Shown piece by piece: positions 1 through 5,651 of a DNA stretch of 5,670 bases. The DNA lies in assembly GCA_030043175.1 (NCBI GenBank), contig JASHYD010000814.1, forward strand, positions 1 through 5,670, written 5' to 3'. This DNA comes from Xanthobacteraceae bacterium. GTDB taxonomy: Bacteria > Pseudomonadota > Alphaproteobacteria > Rhizobiales > Xanthobacteraceae. The translations under genes and the position numbers were made by a program. The notes under the pieces are model-generated. The model made no database searches and was not told the DNA's origin. It saw nothing but the letters and a program-made list of their open reading frames with translations. Within the stretch, counting starts at the first letter, position 1. Each line of letters opens with the position of its first letter.

Positions 1-1
1 C

Positions 2-667
2 TTGAAGCCGCAGGCCGCGCAAGTGGTGAAGCAGCATGGCGAAATCGAGTTAGGGGGCTGGCCTGCTCCCAATCCGAGCAACCAGTGTTGGCCTAGCGGC
101 GTGCCTTACGTTTTTTGGAACCTCGGCATGCAGATGCTTCAGCAGCCGGACAAGATCACCATCCTCTATGTCTTCGACCATGAAGTCCGTCACGTGCGCT
201 TGAACCAGCCTCATTCGGCGCAATTGACACCGTCCTGGTATGGTGATTCCATCGGTTACTATGAAGGGGACACGTTGGTGATCGACACCGTCGGGTTCAA
301 GGTCGGCCCATTTTCAATGGTTGACCATTACGGGACGCCGCACACCGGGGCGCTCCACGTGGTGGAACGGTATCGGCTCATTGATTACGAAGCCGCAAAG
401 GAAGCGTTGAGACGCGACGCCAAAGAGAATTTCCGATTCAATCCCCGAGCTAATGACTACGGGCTAGTTGTCGATCCTGCTTTCAGCGGTAAGCACCTCA
501 ACCTTGAACTCACCGTTGAGGACGAAGGCGTATTCACCATGCCGTGGTCGGCGACCATCACCTACCAACCCGCTTCGGGTGAATGGCCTGAATTTGTGTG
601 TGCCCAAAATCCGGATGAATTCCTCCGGAAATCTGCCGTGCCGATCGCTGACAAGCCGGATTTCTGA
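2..667 (+). CDS. Conserved uncharacterised protein, C-terminal part (5' end outside window)
   Basis: The reading frame is already open at the left edge, so the 221 visible residues are a C-terminal portion; the TTG at position 2 is not taken as a start. I recognise a family of exported proteins of unknown function common in Acidobacteria and Bradyrhizobium-like bacteria. Its core is visible at fragment residues 81-99 (GDSIGYYEGDTLVIDTVGF), followed by TPHTGALHVVERYR (112-125) and a C-terminal strand region, LNLELTVEDEGVFTMPWSAT (166-185). Two cysteines (29 and 200) flank the core and could pair if the protein is periplasmic. Between VERYR and LNLEL there are about 40 residues rich in charged and Asn residues, where shorter family members, as I remember them, have only a few. 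No catalytic motif is evident. The stop is TGA at 665-667. Coding is very likely; function is unknown and no symbol is justified. Confidence 0.85.
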   Translation: MKPQAAQVVKQHGEIELGGWPAPNPSNQCWPSGVPYVFWNLGMQMLQQPDKITILYVFDHEVRHVRLNQPHSAQLTPSWYGDSIGYYEGDTLVIDTVGFKVGPFSMVDHYGTPHTGALHVVERYRLIDYEAAKEALRRDAKENFRFNPRANDYGLVVDPAFSGKHLNLELTVEDEGVFTMPWSATITYQPASGEWPEFVCAQNPDEFLRKSAVPIADKPDF

Positions 668-700
668 GCCGGCGAGGGAACGGTCAATCACTTCTTTGGC

Positions 701-726
701 CGTCGCGCCACTCGTGGCGGAAGACG
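701..726 (+). terminator. Possible terminator hairpin after the first gene
   Basis: The arms CGCCAC (706-711) and GTGGCG (714-719) form a short GC-rich stem with a tight loop. An outer CGTC/GACG pair (701-704 with 723-726) extends it across a small internal loop. It lies 33 bases after the stop codon of the preceding gene, a plausible place for a 3' end structure. There is no U-tract after it, so it is not a classical intrinsic terminator. Confidence 0.3.
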
Positions 727-880
727 ATCTCGGTGTCCAGCCAGGCCTCGGCCGGACCGGAGGAGCGCGTCGCTTCTGAGCCAGGGCTGCAGCAAGCAGT
801 CGCTCAACACCGGCGACGCAGGTCACCTTTACTCCTTCGCCACCGCCTGAACGGCGCTGCGCTGCCGAATGGCCGACCGA

Positions 881-912
881 CTGTCCCGAGAATGAGCCAT
901 TTTTCGGGACAG
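881..912. repeat. Strong 12-bp inverted repeat (hairpin)
   Basis: The left arm CTGTCCCGAGAA (881-892) pairs with the right arm TTTTCGGGACAG (901-912) over all 12 positions, one of them a G-U wobble at 890/903, leaving an 8-base loop (893-900). It lies over 200 bases from the upstream stop and about 275 bases from the next start, so it is not placed like a normal terminator. It could be an operator, the end of a decayed transposable element, or a stem within an unannotated RNA. The sequence alone does not decide between these. Confidence 0.6.
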
Positions 913-1174
913 GTCCGAACCCAAGATGCGCTTGATCTCTTTCATTGTGCTTAGTGCTTACTCGGGATAGCTGCATTCCTCCCGACTCTGGGCGACGGCG
1001 GGAGCGCCGCACGCGAGGGTCGCCATCAACCCGGCTTTGCTATTGCTTCAACTGCAGACGCCGCAGCTGGCGACCGCCTCGGACTATTTTCTTTCTTCGA
1101 AATATTTTTGCCTCCTCGCCGTTGAAAGCGCCGGCCGCGTAGCCCATGATCGGCTCACACAAGCTCTCGTGGCA

Positions 1175-1183
1175 TGAGGGGGG
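1175..1183 (+). promoter_or_regulatory. Shine-Dalgarno site fixing the peptidase start
   Basis: The run TGAGGGGGG ends four bases before the ATG at 1188. It is the only good purine-rich site near this gene's possible starts. The in-frame ATG at 1146 is preceded by pyrimidine-rich sequence and would add 14 residues in front of the signal peptide, so 1188 is preferred. Confidence 0.7.
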
Positions 1184-1187
1184 CCAA

Positions 1188-3113
1188 ATGAGGGGTCGCG
1201 AATCGATACCTTTGGTCTGTGTTGCCTGTTGCGGCATCCTCATCGCGGCCGGCAGTGCGTTGGCGCAAACGCCGCTGCCTTTGCCACCCGAGATTGCGGC
1301 GCCAAAAGATGTGCCATTTTCTGGTACGATTCGTCTCGCAGTCGATGCAACCGACGTGACGCGCCATATCTTCCGCGTGAAGGAATCGATCCCGGTGCAG
1401 AGCGGGCCGTTGACGCTGCTCTATCCCAAATGGCACCCGGGGAATCACGCTCCTACCGGCAGGATCGACGCCCTCGCCGGCTTGGTGATTCAAACCAACG
1501 GCCGTCGGGTGGAGTGGGTGCGCGACACGGTCGATATCTATGCATTTCACGTTAACGCACCCTCTGGCGCTACCACTCTTGATCTGGAGTTTCAGTTCCT
1601 TTCGGCGGGTGACGGCAACGAGGGGCGCATCGTCACAACGCCGGAAATGCTCAATCTGCAGTGGATCAGCGTCGTCCTCTATCCGGCGGGCCATTTCGTG
1701 CGGCAGGTCACCTTCGAACCAAGTTTAACGCTTCCGGACGGTTGGCAGTTCGCGACGGCCCTTGAGGCTCAATCCACCGGCGGCTCCTCCACGACCTTCA
1801 GGCCGGTTTCCCTAGAGACCCTCGTGGACTCGCCCGTATTTGCCGGCCGGCATGTCAAGCGGGTGGAGCTGGATGCGTCCGTGCCGGTGCGGCTGAATGT
1901 TTTCGCCGATCGCGCCGACCTGTTGGAAGCGAACCCCGAACATCTCGACGCGCATCGCGCGCTGGTGACTCAGGCCTATAAGCTTTTCAATTCCTACCAC
2001 TATGACCACTACGACTTCTTGCTCGCCGTTACCGATCGCATGGGTGGGATCGGCCTGGAACATCACCGCTCCAGCGAGAATGTGACTGCGCCGTCATATT
2101 TCACCGAATGGGACAAGAACGCGGATACCCGCGAGCTGCTACCGCACGAATATGCTCACTCCTGGAATGGCAAGTTCCGGCGGCCTGCAGATCTGTGGAC
2201 GGCAAACTACAACGTGCCCATGCGCGACAGCTTGCTGTGGGTCTATGAAGGCCAGACCCAATATTGGGGACGGGTGCTGGCGGCGCGAGCGGGGCTTTGG
2301 AGCAAACAGCAGGCCTTGGATGCCCTTGCCGACGTCGCCGCGGTATACTCCCACCGCGCCGGGCGCGAATGGAAGTCGCTTCAGGACACGACCAACGATC
2401 CAATTACCGCCGGTCGGCGCGCCATTCCCTGGCGGAGCTGGCAGCGCAGCGAAGACTATTACTCGGAAGGCGAGTTGGTTTGGCTCGATGCCGATACTTT
2501 GATCCGCGAACGCTCAGGCGGGCAAAAGTCACTGGACGACTTCGCGTCCGCATTCTTCGGCATTGATAATGGCAAGTGGACGTCGTCGGAGTCCTACGCC
2601 CTGGACGACGTGGTCAGAACGCTCAATGAACTGGAGCCATATGATTGGGCAGATTTTTTGCAGACCCGTCTCGAAACCCATGACAGCGAAGCGCCACTCG
2701 ACGGCATTGCACGCGGCGGCTACCGATTGGTCTATTCCGACACACCGTCGGACTTTTTCAAGAAGAGAGAGGCCCGCCGAAAGCTGACCGATCTCACTTT
2801 TTCGCTGGGTCTCATTGTGGGCAGAGAAAACAAGCTGGCGGACGTACAATGGGGCGGTCCTGCCTACGCGGCTGGCCTGACAGTCGGAACACAGATCATC
2901 GCGGTCGACGGCGTGGCCTACGATAGTGATCGTCTGAGGGATATTGTGACAGCCGCCAAGGCTAGTAATGCGGCAATCGAACTGCTGGTCAAGAACGGTG
3001 ACCGCTACAGCACCGCGCGTATCGATTACCACGATGGCCTGCGCTATCCGCATTTGGAGCGTGACACGAGCGGTCCGGCACGGCTCGATCAGATTCTGGA
3101 GCCGCGGAAGTAG
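1188..3113 (+). CDS. Secreted M61-family metallo-aminopeptidase with PDZ domain
   Basis: The 641-residue product matches peptidase family M61, zinc enzymes that remove N-terminal residues (glycyl/alanyl preference in the characterised glycyl aminopeptidase) from peptides. A signal peptide covers residues 1-26, with predicted cleavage at ALA|QT, so the enzyme should act in the periplasm or outside the cell. The N-terminal beta domain includes the family-like YPKWHPGNH (79-87). The catalytic domain carries GIGLEHHRSS (287-296), the M61 counterpart of the substrate-binding GxMEN loop of M1 enzymes. The zinc motif HEYAHSW follows at 320-326 (ligands H320 and H324, catalytic E321), and E354 in WVYEG is the likely third ligand. 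A C-terminal PDZ domain spans about 540-625. Length and domain order are normal and every key residue is present, so it should be active. It stands alone, with no operon partner. The longer start at 1146 is rejected because the strong ribosome site serves 1188. Confidence 0.95.
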   Translation: MRGRESIPLVCVACCGILIAAGSALAQTPLPLPPEIAAPKDVPFSGTIRLAVDATDVTRHIFRVKESIPVQSGPLTLLYPKWHPGNHAPTGRIDALAGLVIQTNGRRVEWVRDTVDIYAFHVNAPSGATTLDLEFQFLSAGDGNEGRIVTTPEMLNLQWISVVLYPAGHFVRQVTFEPSLTLPDGWQFATALEAQSTGGSSTTFRPVSLETLVDSPVFAGRHVKRVELDASVPVRLNVFADRADLLEANPEHLDAHRALVTQAYKLFNSYHYDHYDFLLAVTDRMGGIGLEHHRSSENVTAPSYFTEWDKNADTRELLPHEYAHSWNGKFRRPADLWTANYNVPMRDSLLWVYEGQTQYWGRVLAARAGLWSKQQALDALADVAAVYSHRAGREWKSLQDTTNDPITAGRRAIPWRSWQRSEDYYSEGELVWLDADTLIRERSGGQKSLDDFASAFFGIDNGKWTSSESYALDDVVRTLNELEPYDWADFLQTRLETHDSEAPLDGIARGGYRLVYSDTPSDFFKKREARRKLTDLTFSLGLIVGRENKLADVQWGGPAYAAGLTVGTQIIAVDGVAYDSDRLRDIVTAAKASNAAIELLVKNGDRYSTARIDYHDGLRYPHLERDTSGPARLDQILEPRK

Positions 3114-3195
3114 AGCATTTTTGATAAGTGCGGTTCCCGGATTTCCCTGCGCTCCATCTAAGTTTTCCACCGGGCCTAACCCGACCTACAGCGCA
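3111..3195. repeat. Possible remnant of REP-type extragenic repeats
   Basis: The sequence beginning TAGAGCATTTT overlaps the peptidase stop codon and is followed by AAGTGCGGTTCCCGG. This resembles, from memory, a degenerate copy of a palindromic repeat seen many times in Bradyrhizobium-type genomes (TAGAGCATTTTC followed by an AAGTGG...CCGGTT block). Directly after it, GCCTAACCCGACCTAC (3175-3190) resembles another common proteobacterial extragenic repeat. TGCGCT (3148-3153) and AGCGCA (3190-3195) bracket this second block as an inverted pair. The assignment rests on recollection and needs a genome-wide search. Confidence 0.3.
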
Positions 3196-3345
3196 TGAAA
3201 GTTCTAGCTCGTCCATTCGAGCATCACTCCCCGGTGAGGCAGGAGCACGGCCGGACAATTCCGTGGCACTAAATCGCTTGCGCGACAGCTTGCTGCCCGG
3301 CCGGCTCGGTCGTGCGCACTGTCCCTGGGGGAGAGATCGTCGGTC

Positions 3346-3377
3346 GCGCGCCCCCTCTTCTGCCCAGCTGGGCGCGC
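3346..3377. repeat. GC-rich inverted repeat
   Basis: GCGCGCCC (3346-3353) is the exact reverse complement of GGGCGCGC (3370-3377), with a 16-base loop. The 12-base palindrome GCCCAGCTGGGC (3362-3373) overlaps the right arm, so two mutually exclusive folds are possible. No T-run follows. In GC-rich DNA an 8-bp match can arise by chance. Confidence 0.4.
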
Positions 3378-3500
3378 CCTTCCCTCGCCCTTAGAGGCTT
3401 TGTCATTGCCTTCCTGAACTCCGATCCGAGATCGACCCGCGCAATCAGGCCACCCGCAGCCCACATAGGAAGTACCGCCATGTCCGACAAATCAACCTGG

Positions 3501-3527
3501 ATCCGTGAGTTGGCTCAACTTACGGAT
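3501..3527. promoter_or_regulatory. Perfectly regular 12-bp stem with 3-base loop (operator or terminator-like)
   Basis: ATCCGTGAGTTG (3501-3512) pairs with CAACTTACGGAT (3516-3527) at all 12 positions, with one G-U wobble (3507/3521) and the loop GCT. Two further wobble pairs could lengthen it outward. A short TTT (3527-3529) follows on the + strand. It lies 116 bases before the start of the DUF5666-like gene. Its symmetry suits either binding of a dimeric regulator or a terminator/attenuator for transcription entering from the left. Which of these applies is inference. Confidence 0.5.
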
Positions 3528-3591
3528 TTGGGATCAATCGCGACGATTTGGGAATTTCGCGCGCCCCACTCTGTGCCTGCTTCGCTATCCA

Positions 3592-3616
3592 GGCTGACGG
3601 CTGTATGCTCAGCCGG
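3592..3616 (+). promoter_or_regulatory. Overlapping alternative hairpins in the leader of the DUF5666-like gene
   Basis: GGCTGA (3592-3597) can pair with TCAGCC (3609-3614), and CGGCTG (3598-3603) can instead pair with CAGCCG (3610-3615). The two stems share their right arm and exclude each other. They end 16 bases before the GGGAG ribosome site (3631-3635). TATGCT (3604-3609), in the loop, also weakly resembles a -10 box, so this may instead be promoter sequence. Function is not established. Confidence 0.3.
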
Positions 3617-3642
3617 CACGTTACCCGTTTGGGAGATCAGAG

Positions 3643-4248
3643 ATGAGTACAATGCGGATTATGGCGGCTGCCGCCTTTGCCACAGCATTTACGGTTTCCA
3701 CCGCGTGGGCCCAACAGCAGACCCAGCGTGTTGCTGGCGTTATCGATAAGATCGACGGCAAAACGCTGTACATTAAATCGGCCAGCGGCCCGGTCACCCT
3801 GACGCTCGCGGACAATGCGGTCATTGTCGCCCGGGTGAAGGCGACAGCCGCCGACATCAAGGCGGGTGACTATGTCGCTACAGGCGGCGTTCCGCAGCCC
3901 GACGGCACTCAGAAGGCAGTGGAGCTGCGCATCTTTCCCGACAGCATGCGTGGCAATGGCGACGGACATCGGCCGGGGTGGCCCGGTGCCGCCAACGGCA
4001 CCATGACCAATGGCGCCGTCGGTCAGACCGTCAGCAGTGTCGACGGCCCCGTCCTCACGGTGAAATATAGGGACGGCGAGAAGAAGATCATCGTCGGCCC
4101 GAGCGTGCCAGTTCAGCGTCTGGAAATGGCTGACAGGAGCCAGCTTAAAACCGGGGCCGCCGTCGCGGCCGCCGCCGCCACCAAGCAGCCGGACGGCACC
4201 TTCACCGCCGCCCGCATCGATTTCGGCCGCGGCGACGTCGTGCCCTGA
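3643..4248 (+). CDS. Exported two-repeat DUF5666-like protein
   Basis: The product has 201 residues. Residues 1-23 form a signal peptide with a likely AWA|QQ cleavage site, so the mature protein is periplasmic. The rest is two similar beta-rich units. Unit 1 (about 29-98) and unit 2 (about 124-194) each contain a G-V-x(3-4)-DG turn, a strand pair with an LTVKY- or LYIKS-type segment, a D-(I/R)-K-x-G or S-x-L-K-T-G step, a QPDGT turn and a final A-x-E/R-(L/I) strand. This resembles DUF5666-type domains of small OB-like barrels, whose role is unknown. The linker has a Gly/His/Trp motif, RGNGDGHRPGWPG (103-115), which I recall from Bradyrhizobium homologues. GGGAG at 3631-3635, seven bases before the ATG, supports this start; the ATG at 3652 is a less well placed alternative. 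Probable jobs such as ligand or metal binding are guesses. Coding is well supported. Confidence 0.87.
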   Translation: MSTMRIMAAAAFATAFTVSTAWAQQQTQRVAGVIDKIDGKTLYIKSASGPVTLTLADNAVIVARVKATAADIKAGDYVATGGVPQPDGTQKAVELRIFPDSMRGNGDGHRPGWPGAANGTMTNGAVGQTVSSVDGPVLTVKYRDGEKKIIVGPSVPVQRLEMADRSQLKTGAAVAAAAATKQPDGTFTAARIDFGRGDVVP

Positions 4249-4270
4249 GGAGCAGCTAGGCGCGGTAAAT

Positions 4271-4310
4271 TGCGGCCCGGAGACGAACGCAAGCGTCGGT
4301 CTGGGCCGCA
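4271..4310 (+). terminator. Long hairpin just after the DUF5666-like gene
   Basis: TGCGGCCC (4271-4278) pairs perfectly with GGGCCGCA (4303-4310). The stem continues with a G-U and two more pairs (4279-4281 with 4300-4302), and after a two-base bulge GACG pairs with CGTC (4282-4285 with 4294-4297), closing an 8-base loop. It begins 22 bases past the stop codon, where a transcript 3' end is expected. There is no U-tract, so it may act as a stabilising 3' structure or a non-classical terminator. Confidence 0.5.
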
Positions 4311-4332
4311 CCCTTCGGAGGTCGTGGGTGAA

Positions 4333-4358
4333 GGTCGAATCGAGTAAAACTCGCGACC
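4333..4358 (+). terminator. Second hairpin after the DUF5666-like gene
   Basis: GGTCG (4333-4337) pairs with CGACC (4354-4358), and CGAG (4341-4344) pairs with CTCG (4350-4353) around the loop TAAAA. A three-base bulge separates the two helices on the left side only. It follows the hairpin at 4271-4310 by 22 bases, so the two may form a tandem 3' structure. No U-tract follows. Confidence 0.35.
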
Positions 4359-5068
4359 AATATCCGCAACGACGACAAGTAGGCGTAGCGCTTTCTGCAG
4401 TCCTGGGAGTATCGGGAGAAAGCTCTCGGCAAGCGGCTACATTCAAGGCGGCCGCCAATGCGATAGCAAGAGGGTCGCAGCACGAGACCGTTAGCACCAT
4501 CAAAAGGTGCACGATGACATTGGTGCATCCCCCGGTCAAACGTAGGCTAATCTCGGCATCAGAAGTCAGCTCCGGGCTCGGCCGTTCGCTTCGGTCGACC
4601 TGCACGCCAGCTACAATCAAGTCATCGCACTCGGGCTGACGCTGTCGCCATCGGCCACGCGACAAGGGCGGCCGTTAAGGTGGCGCGGTGTACATTTAAC
4701 GCGGATGGCTCAGATCTTGCGCCCTGACCCTTCAACGGCGCAACTTCCCGCGGCTTGCGCGAGTAAGGTTCCCATCCGACGCTCCGGCTGGCGCGTTGCG
4801 ACGACCGACGTCAGGCTGGTCCAACAAATCGCTCTCAAGACGGACCAGAAAAGCGCCATGGAGGTGGCGCTGCCCTTCTTGAGTTGGGAGTTGCGGACTA
4901 TCAACTCCGAAATCGCTCGCCGTTTGCCCACCCTCGCGCTCTTCAAAGCGAACGTCGCGGAGCTCCGCATCGGTGATCCGAAATCCCACCTATGCAAGAA
5001 GCGAGTGATCCGACCGGAACAACTCTGAGGAAAGGACCCGGAGCGAACGATATCATCGCAGATGCGTT

Positions 5069-5096
5069 AGGTAGCTGGATCGCGACTACCTGGGGA
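5069..5096 (+). promoter_or_regulatory. Hairpin abutting the ribosome site of the four-cysteine protein gene
   Basis: AGGTAG (5069-5074) pairs with CTACCT (5086-5091) around an 11-base loop. The Shine-Dalgarno sequence GGGGA (5092-5096) follows with no gap. It is followed by three consecutive in-frame ATG codons (5098, 5101, 5104). Spacing from GGGGA is 1, 4 and 7 bases respectively, which favours 5104, or less well 5101, as the real start. The stem could influence ribosome access, which is inference. Confidence 0.35.
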
Positions 5097-5103
5097 TATG
5101 ATG

Positions 5104-5502
5104 ATGAAACCCGCAATTGTCGCTGCGCTATCCCTGCTCGCCAGCATCACCTCGGCCGCAGCGCAACCGGCCGACGTCGCACTCAGGTTTGATTGCTCGG
5201 CCTTCAGCCACATACTTTGGGCATGCCTACCGCCGAGTAATGCGCGCGACAGCGCAGATGCCATGGCCTCAGCTTTCATGTCCTCAGGGATACAACTCGG
5301 GCGCGAGCGCCACATGTCCGACGGCAAGTTGAACGCGGTGGCCATGGCGGCATTGCAACGCCAACGCGGCAAGACCGGCAACACCTGTAGCAGGCTCGAT
5401 GTACTGGTGCGGGACTACGGCAAGCTTTGCGATGCGCTGATCGATTCGCATCGGGCCAACACGGAAAGCGCTGAGGCACCCCGGCGCCGCCGCGGCAGCT
5501 AA
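5104..5502 (+). CDS. Small exported four-cysteine protein of unknown function
   Basis: I do not recognise this family. From the ATG at 5104 the product has 132 residues; in-frame ATGs at 5101 and 5098 would add one or two Met. Residues 1-20 form a typical signal peptide with a likely AAA|QP cleavage site, so the mature protein should be periplasmic or secreted. The mature part is mostly helical in character, with four cysteines (31, 41, 95, 109) that could form two disulfides after export: the first pair brackets DCSAFSHILWAC and the second brackets CSRLDVLVRDYGKLC. The C-terminus is polar and ends in an Arg cluster (PRRRRGS). No membrane segment follows the signal peptide. The GGGGA ribosome site supports translation. 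It stands alone, far from its neighbours. A lineage-restricted hypothetical protein is the safest name; coding is likely because of the signal peptide, the ribosome site and the paired cysteines. Confidence 0.7.
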   Translation: MKPAIVAALSLLASITSAAAQPADVALRFDCSAFSHILWACLPPSNARDSADAMASAFMSSGIQLGRERHMSDGKLNAVAMAALQRQRGKTGNTCSRLDVLVRDYGKLCDALIDSHRANTESAEAPRRRRGS

Positions 5503-5510
5503 CTAACGAG

Positions 5511-5551
5511 GCTGTGGGACCGCGGGCCGCCCAATCGTGAATTCCCCCAGC
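5511..5551 (+). terminator. Possible 3' hairpin after the four-cysteine protein gene
   Basis: GCTGTGGGA (5511-5519) pairs with TCCCCCAGC (5543-5551) apart from one central mismatch, giving two 4-bp helices around a 23-base loop. It begins eight bases after the stop codon. The long loop and lack of a U-tract make the assignment weak. Confidence 0.25.
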
Positions 5552-5595
5552 GCCACGTGTGCGATCGATCTTCGCTTGTACCACCGCGACACAGA

Positions 5596-5651
5596 CTCTC
5601 GTCTCTCGTCTCTCGTCTCTCGTCTCTCGTTGCTTGTTGCTTGTTGCTTGT
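5596..5651. repeat. Eight consecutive 7-base tandem repeat units of two types
   Basis: CTCTCGT is repeated five times without error (5596-5630), followed immediately and in the same 7-base register by TGCTTGT repeated three times (5631-5651) and a partial TGC (5652-5654). On the minus strand the units read ACAAGCA and ACGAGAG. The array lies in the spacer after the last gene and continues almost to the window edge. Error-free short tandem units usually mean recent slippage, so copy number probably varies between strains. Confidence 0.9.

Larger units (their letters stand above)
668..1187. other. Spacer without a recognised gene
   Basis: Several frames stay open here on both strands, but their translations are Arg/Pro/Ser-rich, match no family I know and lack good ribosome sites; I read them as shadows of high GC content. 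The stretch holds the hairpins at 701-726 and 881-912 and a weaker CTCCCG/CGGGAG inverted repeat (979-984 with 999-1004). An AT-rich patch at about 1084-1112 stands out from its GC-rich surroundings and is the likeliest place for the promoter of the downstream peptidase gene, although I cannot pick clear -35 and -10 boxes. Confidence 0.5.
3114..3642. other. Intergenic stretch rich in inverted repeats, no convincing gene
   Basis: This spacer holds the REP-like remnant at its left end, a GC-rich inverted repeat at 3346-3377, a very regular stem at 3501-3527, and alternative hairpins at 3592-3615 in the leader of the next gene. A small frame beginning with ATG at 3480, with AGGA nine bases upstream, runs to 3749 and would overlap the next gene by about 100 bases in another frame; I do not accept it as a gene. 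A minus-strand frame (3269-3490) is also open, but has no good ribosome site and no recognised family. Confidence 0.5.
4249..5103. other. Long stretch without a convincing gene
   Basis: Apart from the two hairpins at its left end and a 6-bp inverted repeat (TGTCGC 4643-4648 with GCGACA 4659-4664), I recognise nothing here. The best candidate is a 107-residue + frame at 4705-5028, with about 70% G or C at third positions and no extreme amino acid bias. It has no Shine-Dalgarno site and no recognised family, and two minus-strand frames are open across almost the same bases. It could be a decayed gene or simply GC-rich spacer. Confidence 0.45.

Noticed and set aside
464..1012. 182-residue minus-strand frame
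   Set aside because: It overlaps the conserved end of the first gene, has Arg/Ser/Gly-rich composition, no family, and crosses the 881-912 hairpin.
1040..1147. Minus-strand mini-frame beginning MGYAAGAFNGEEAKIF
   Set aside because: It is only 35 residues and I cannot identify a family or a convincing ribosome site. The AT-rich patch within it is equally explained as promoter sequence of the peptidase.
2529..3170. 213-residue minus-strand frame
   Set aside because: It is antisense to the catalytic end and PDZ part of the M61 peptidase, whose identity is firm.
3230..3330. Riboswitch such as cobalamin type
   Set aside because: A passing GGTGAGGCAGG...CCGTGGC resemblance lacks the conserved cores, and no transport or cofactor gene follows.
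3480..3749. Possible 89-residue gene with AGGA upstream of ATG
   Set aside because: Its last ~107 bases overlap the signal peptide region of the DUF5666-like gene in another frame, the tail translates to Cys/Arg-rich sequence, and the frame includes the 3501-3527 stem. A weak ribosome-like match alone is not enough.
3637..4665. 342-residue minus-strand frame
   Set aside because: It lies antisense to the DUF5666-like gene, which has a signal peptide and ribosome site. The antisense product is Gly/Arg-rich with no recognised family, a typical shadow in GC-rich DNA.
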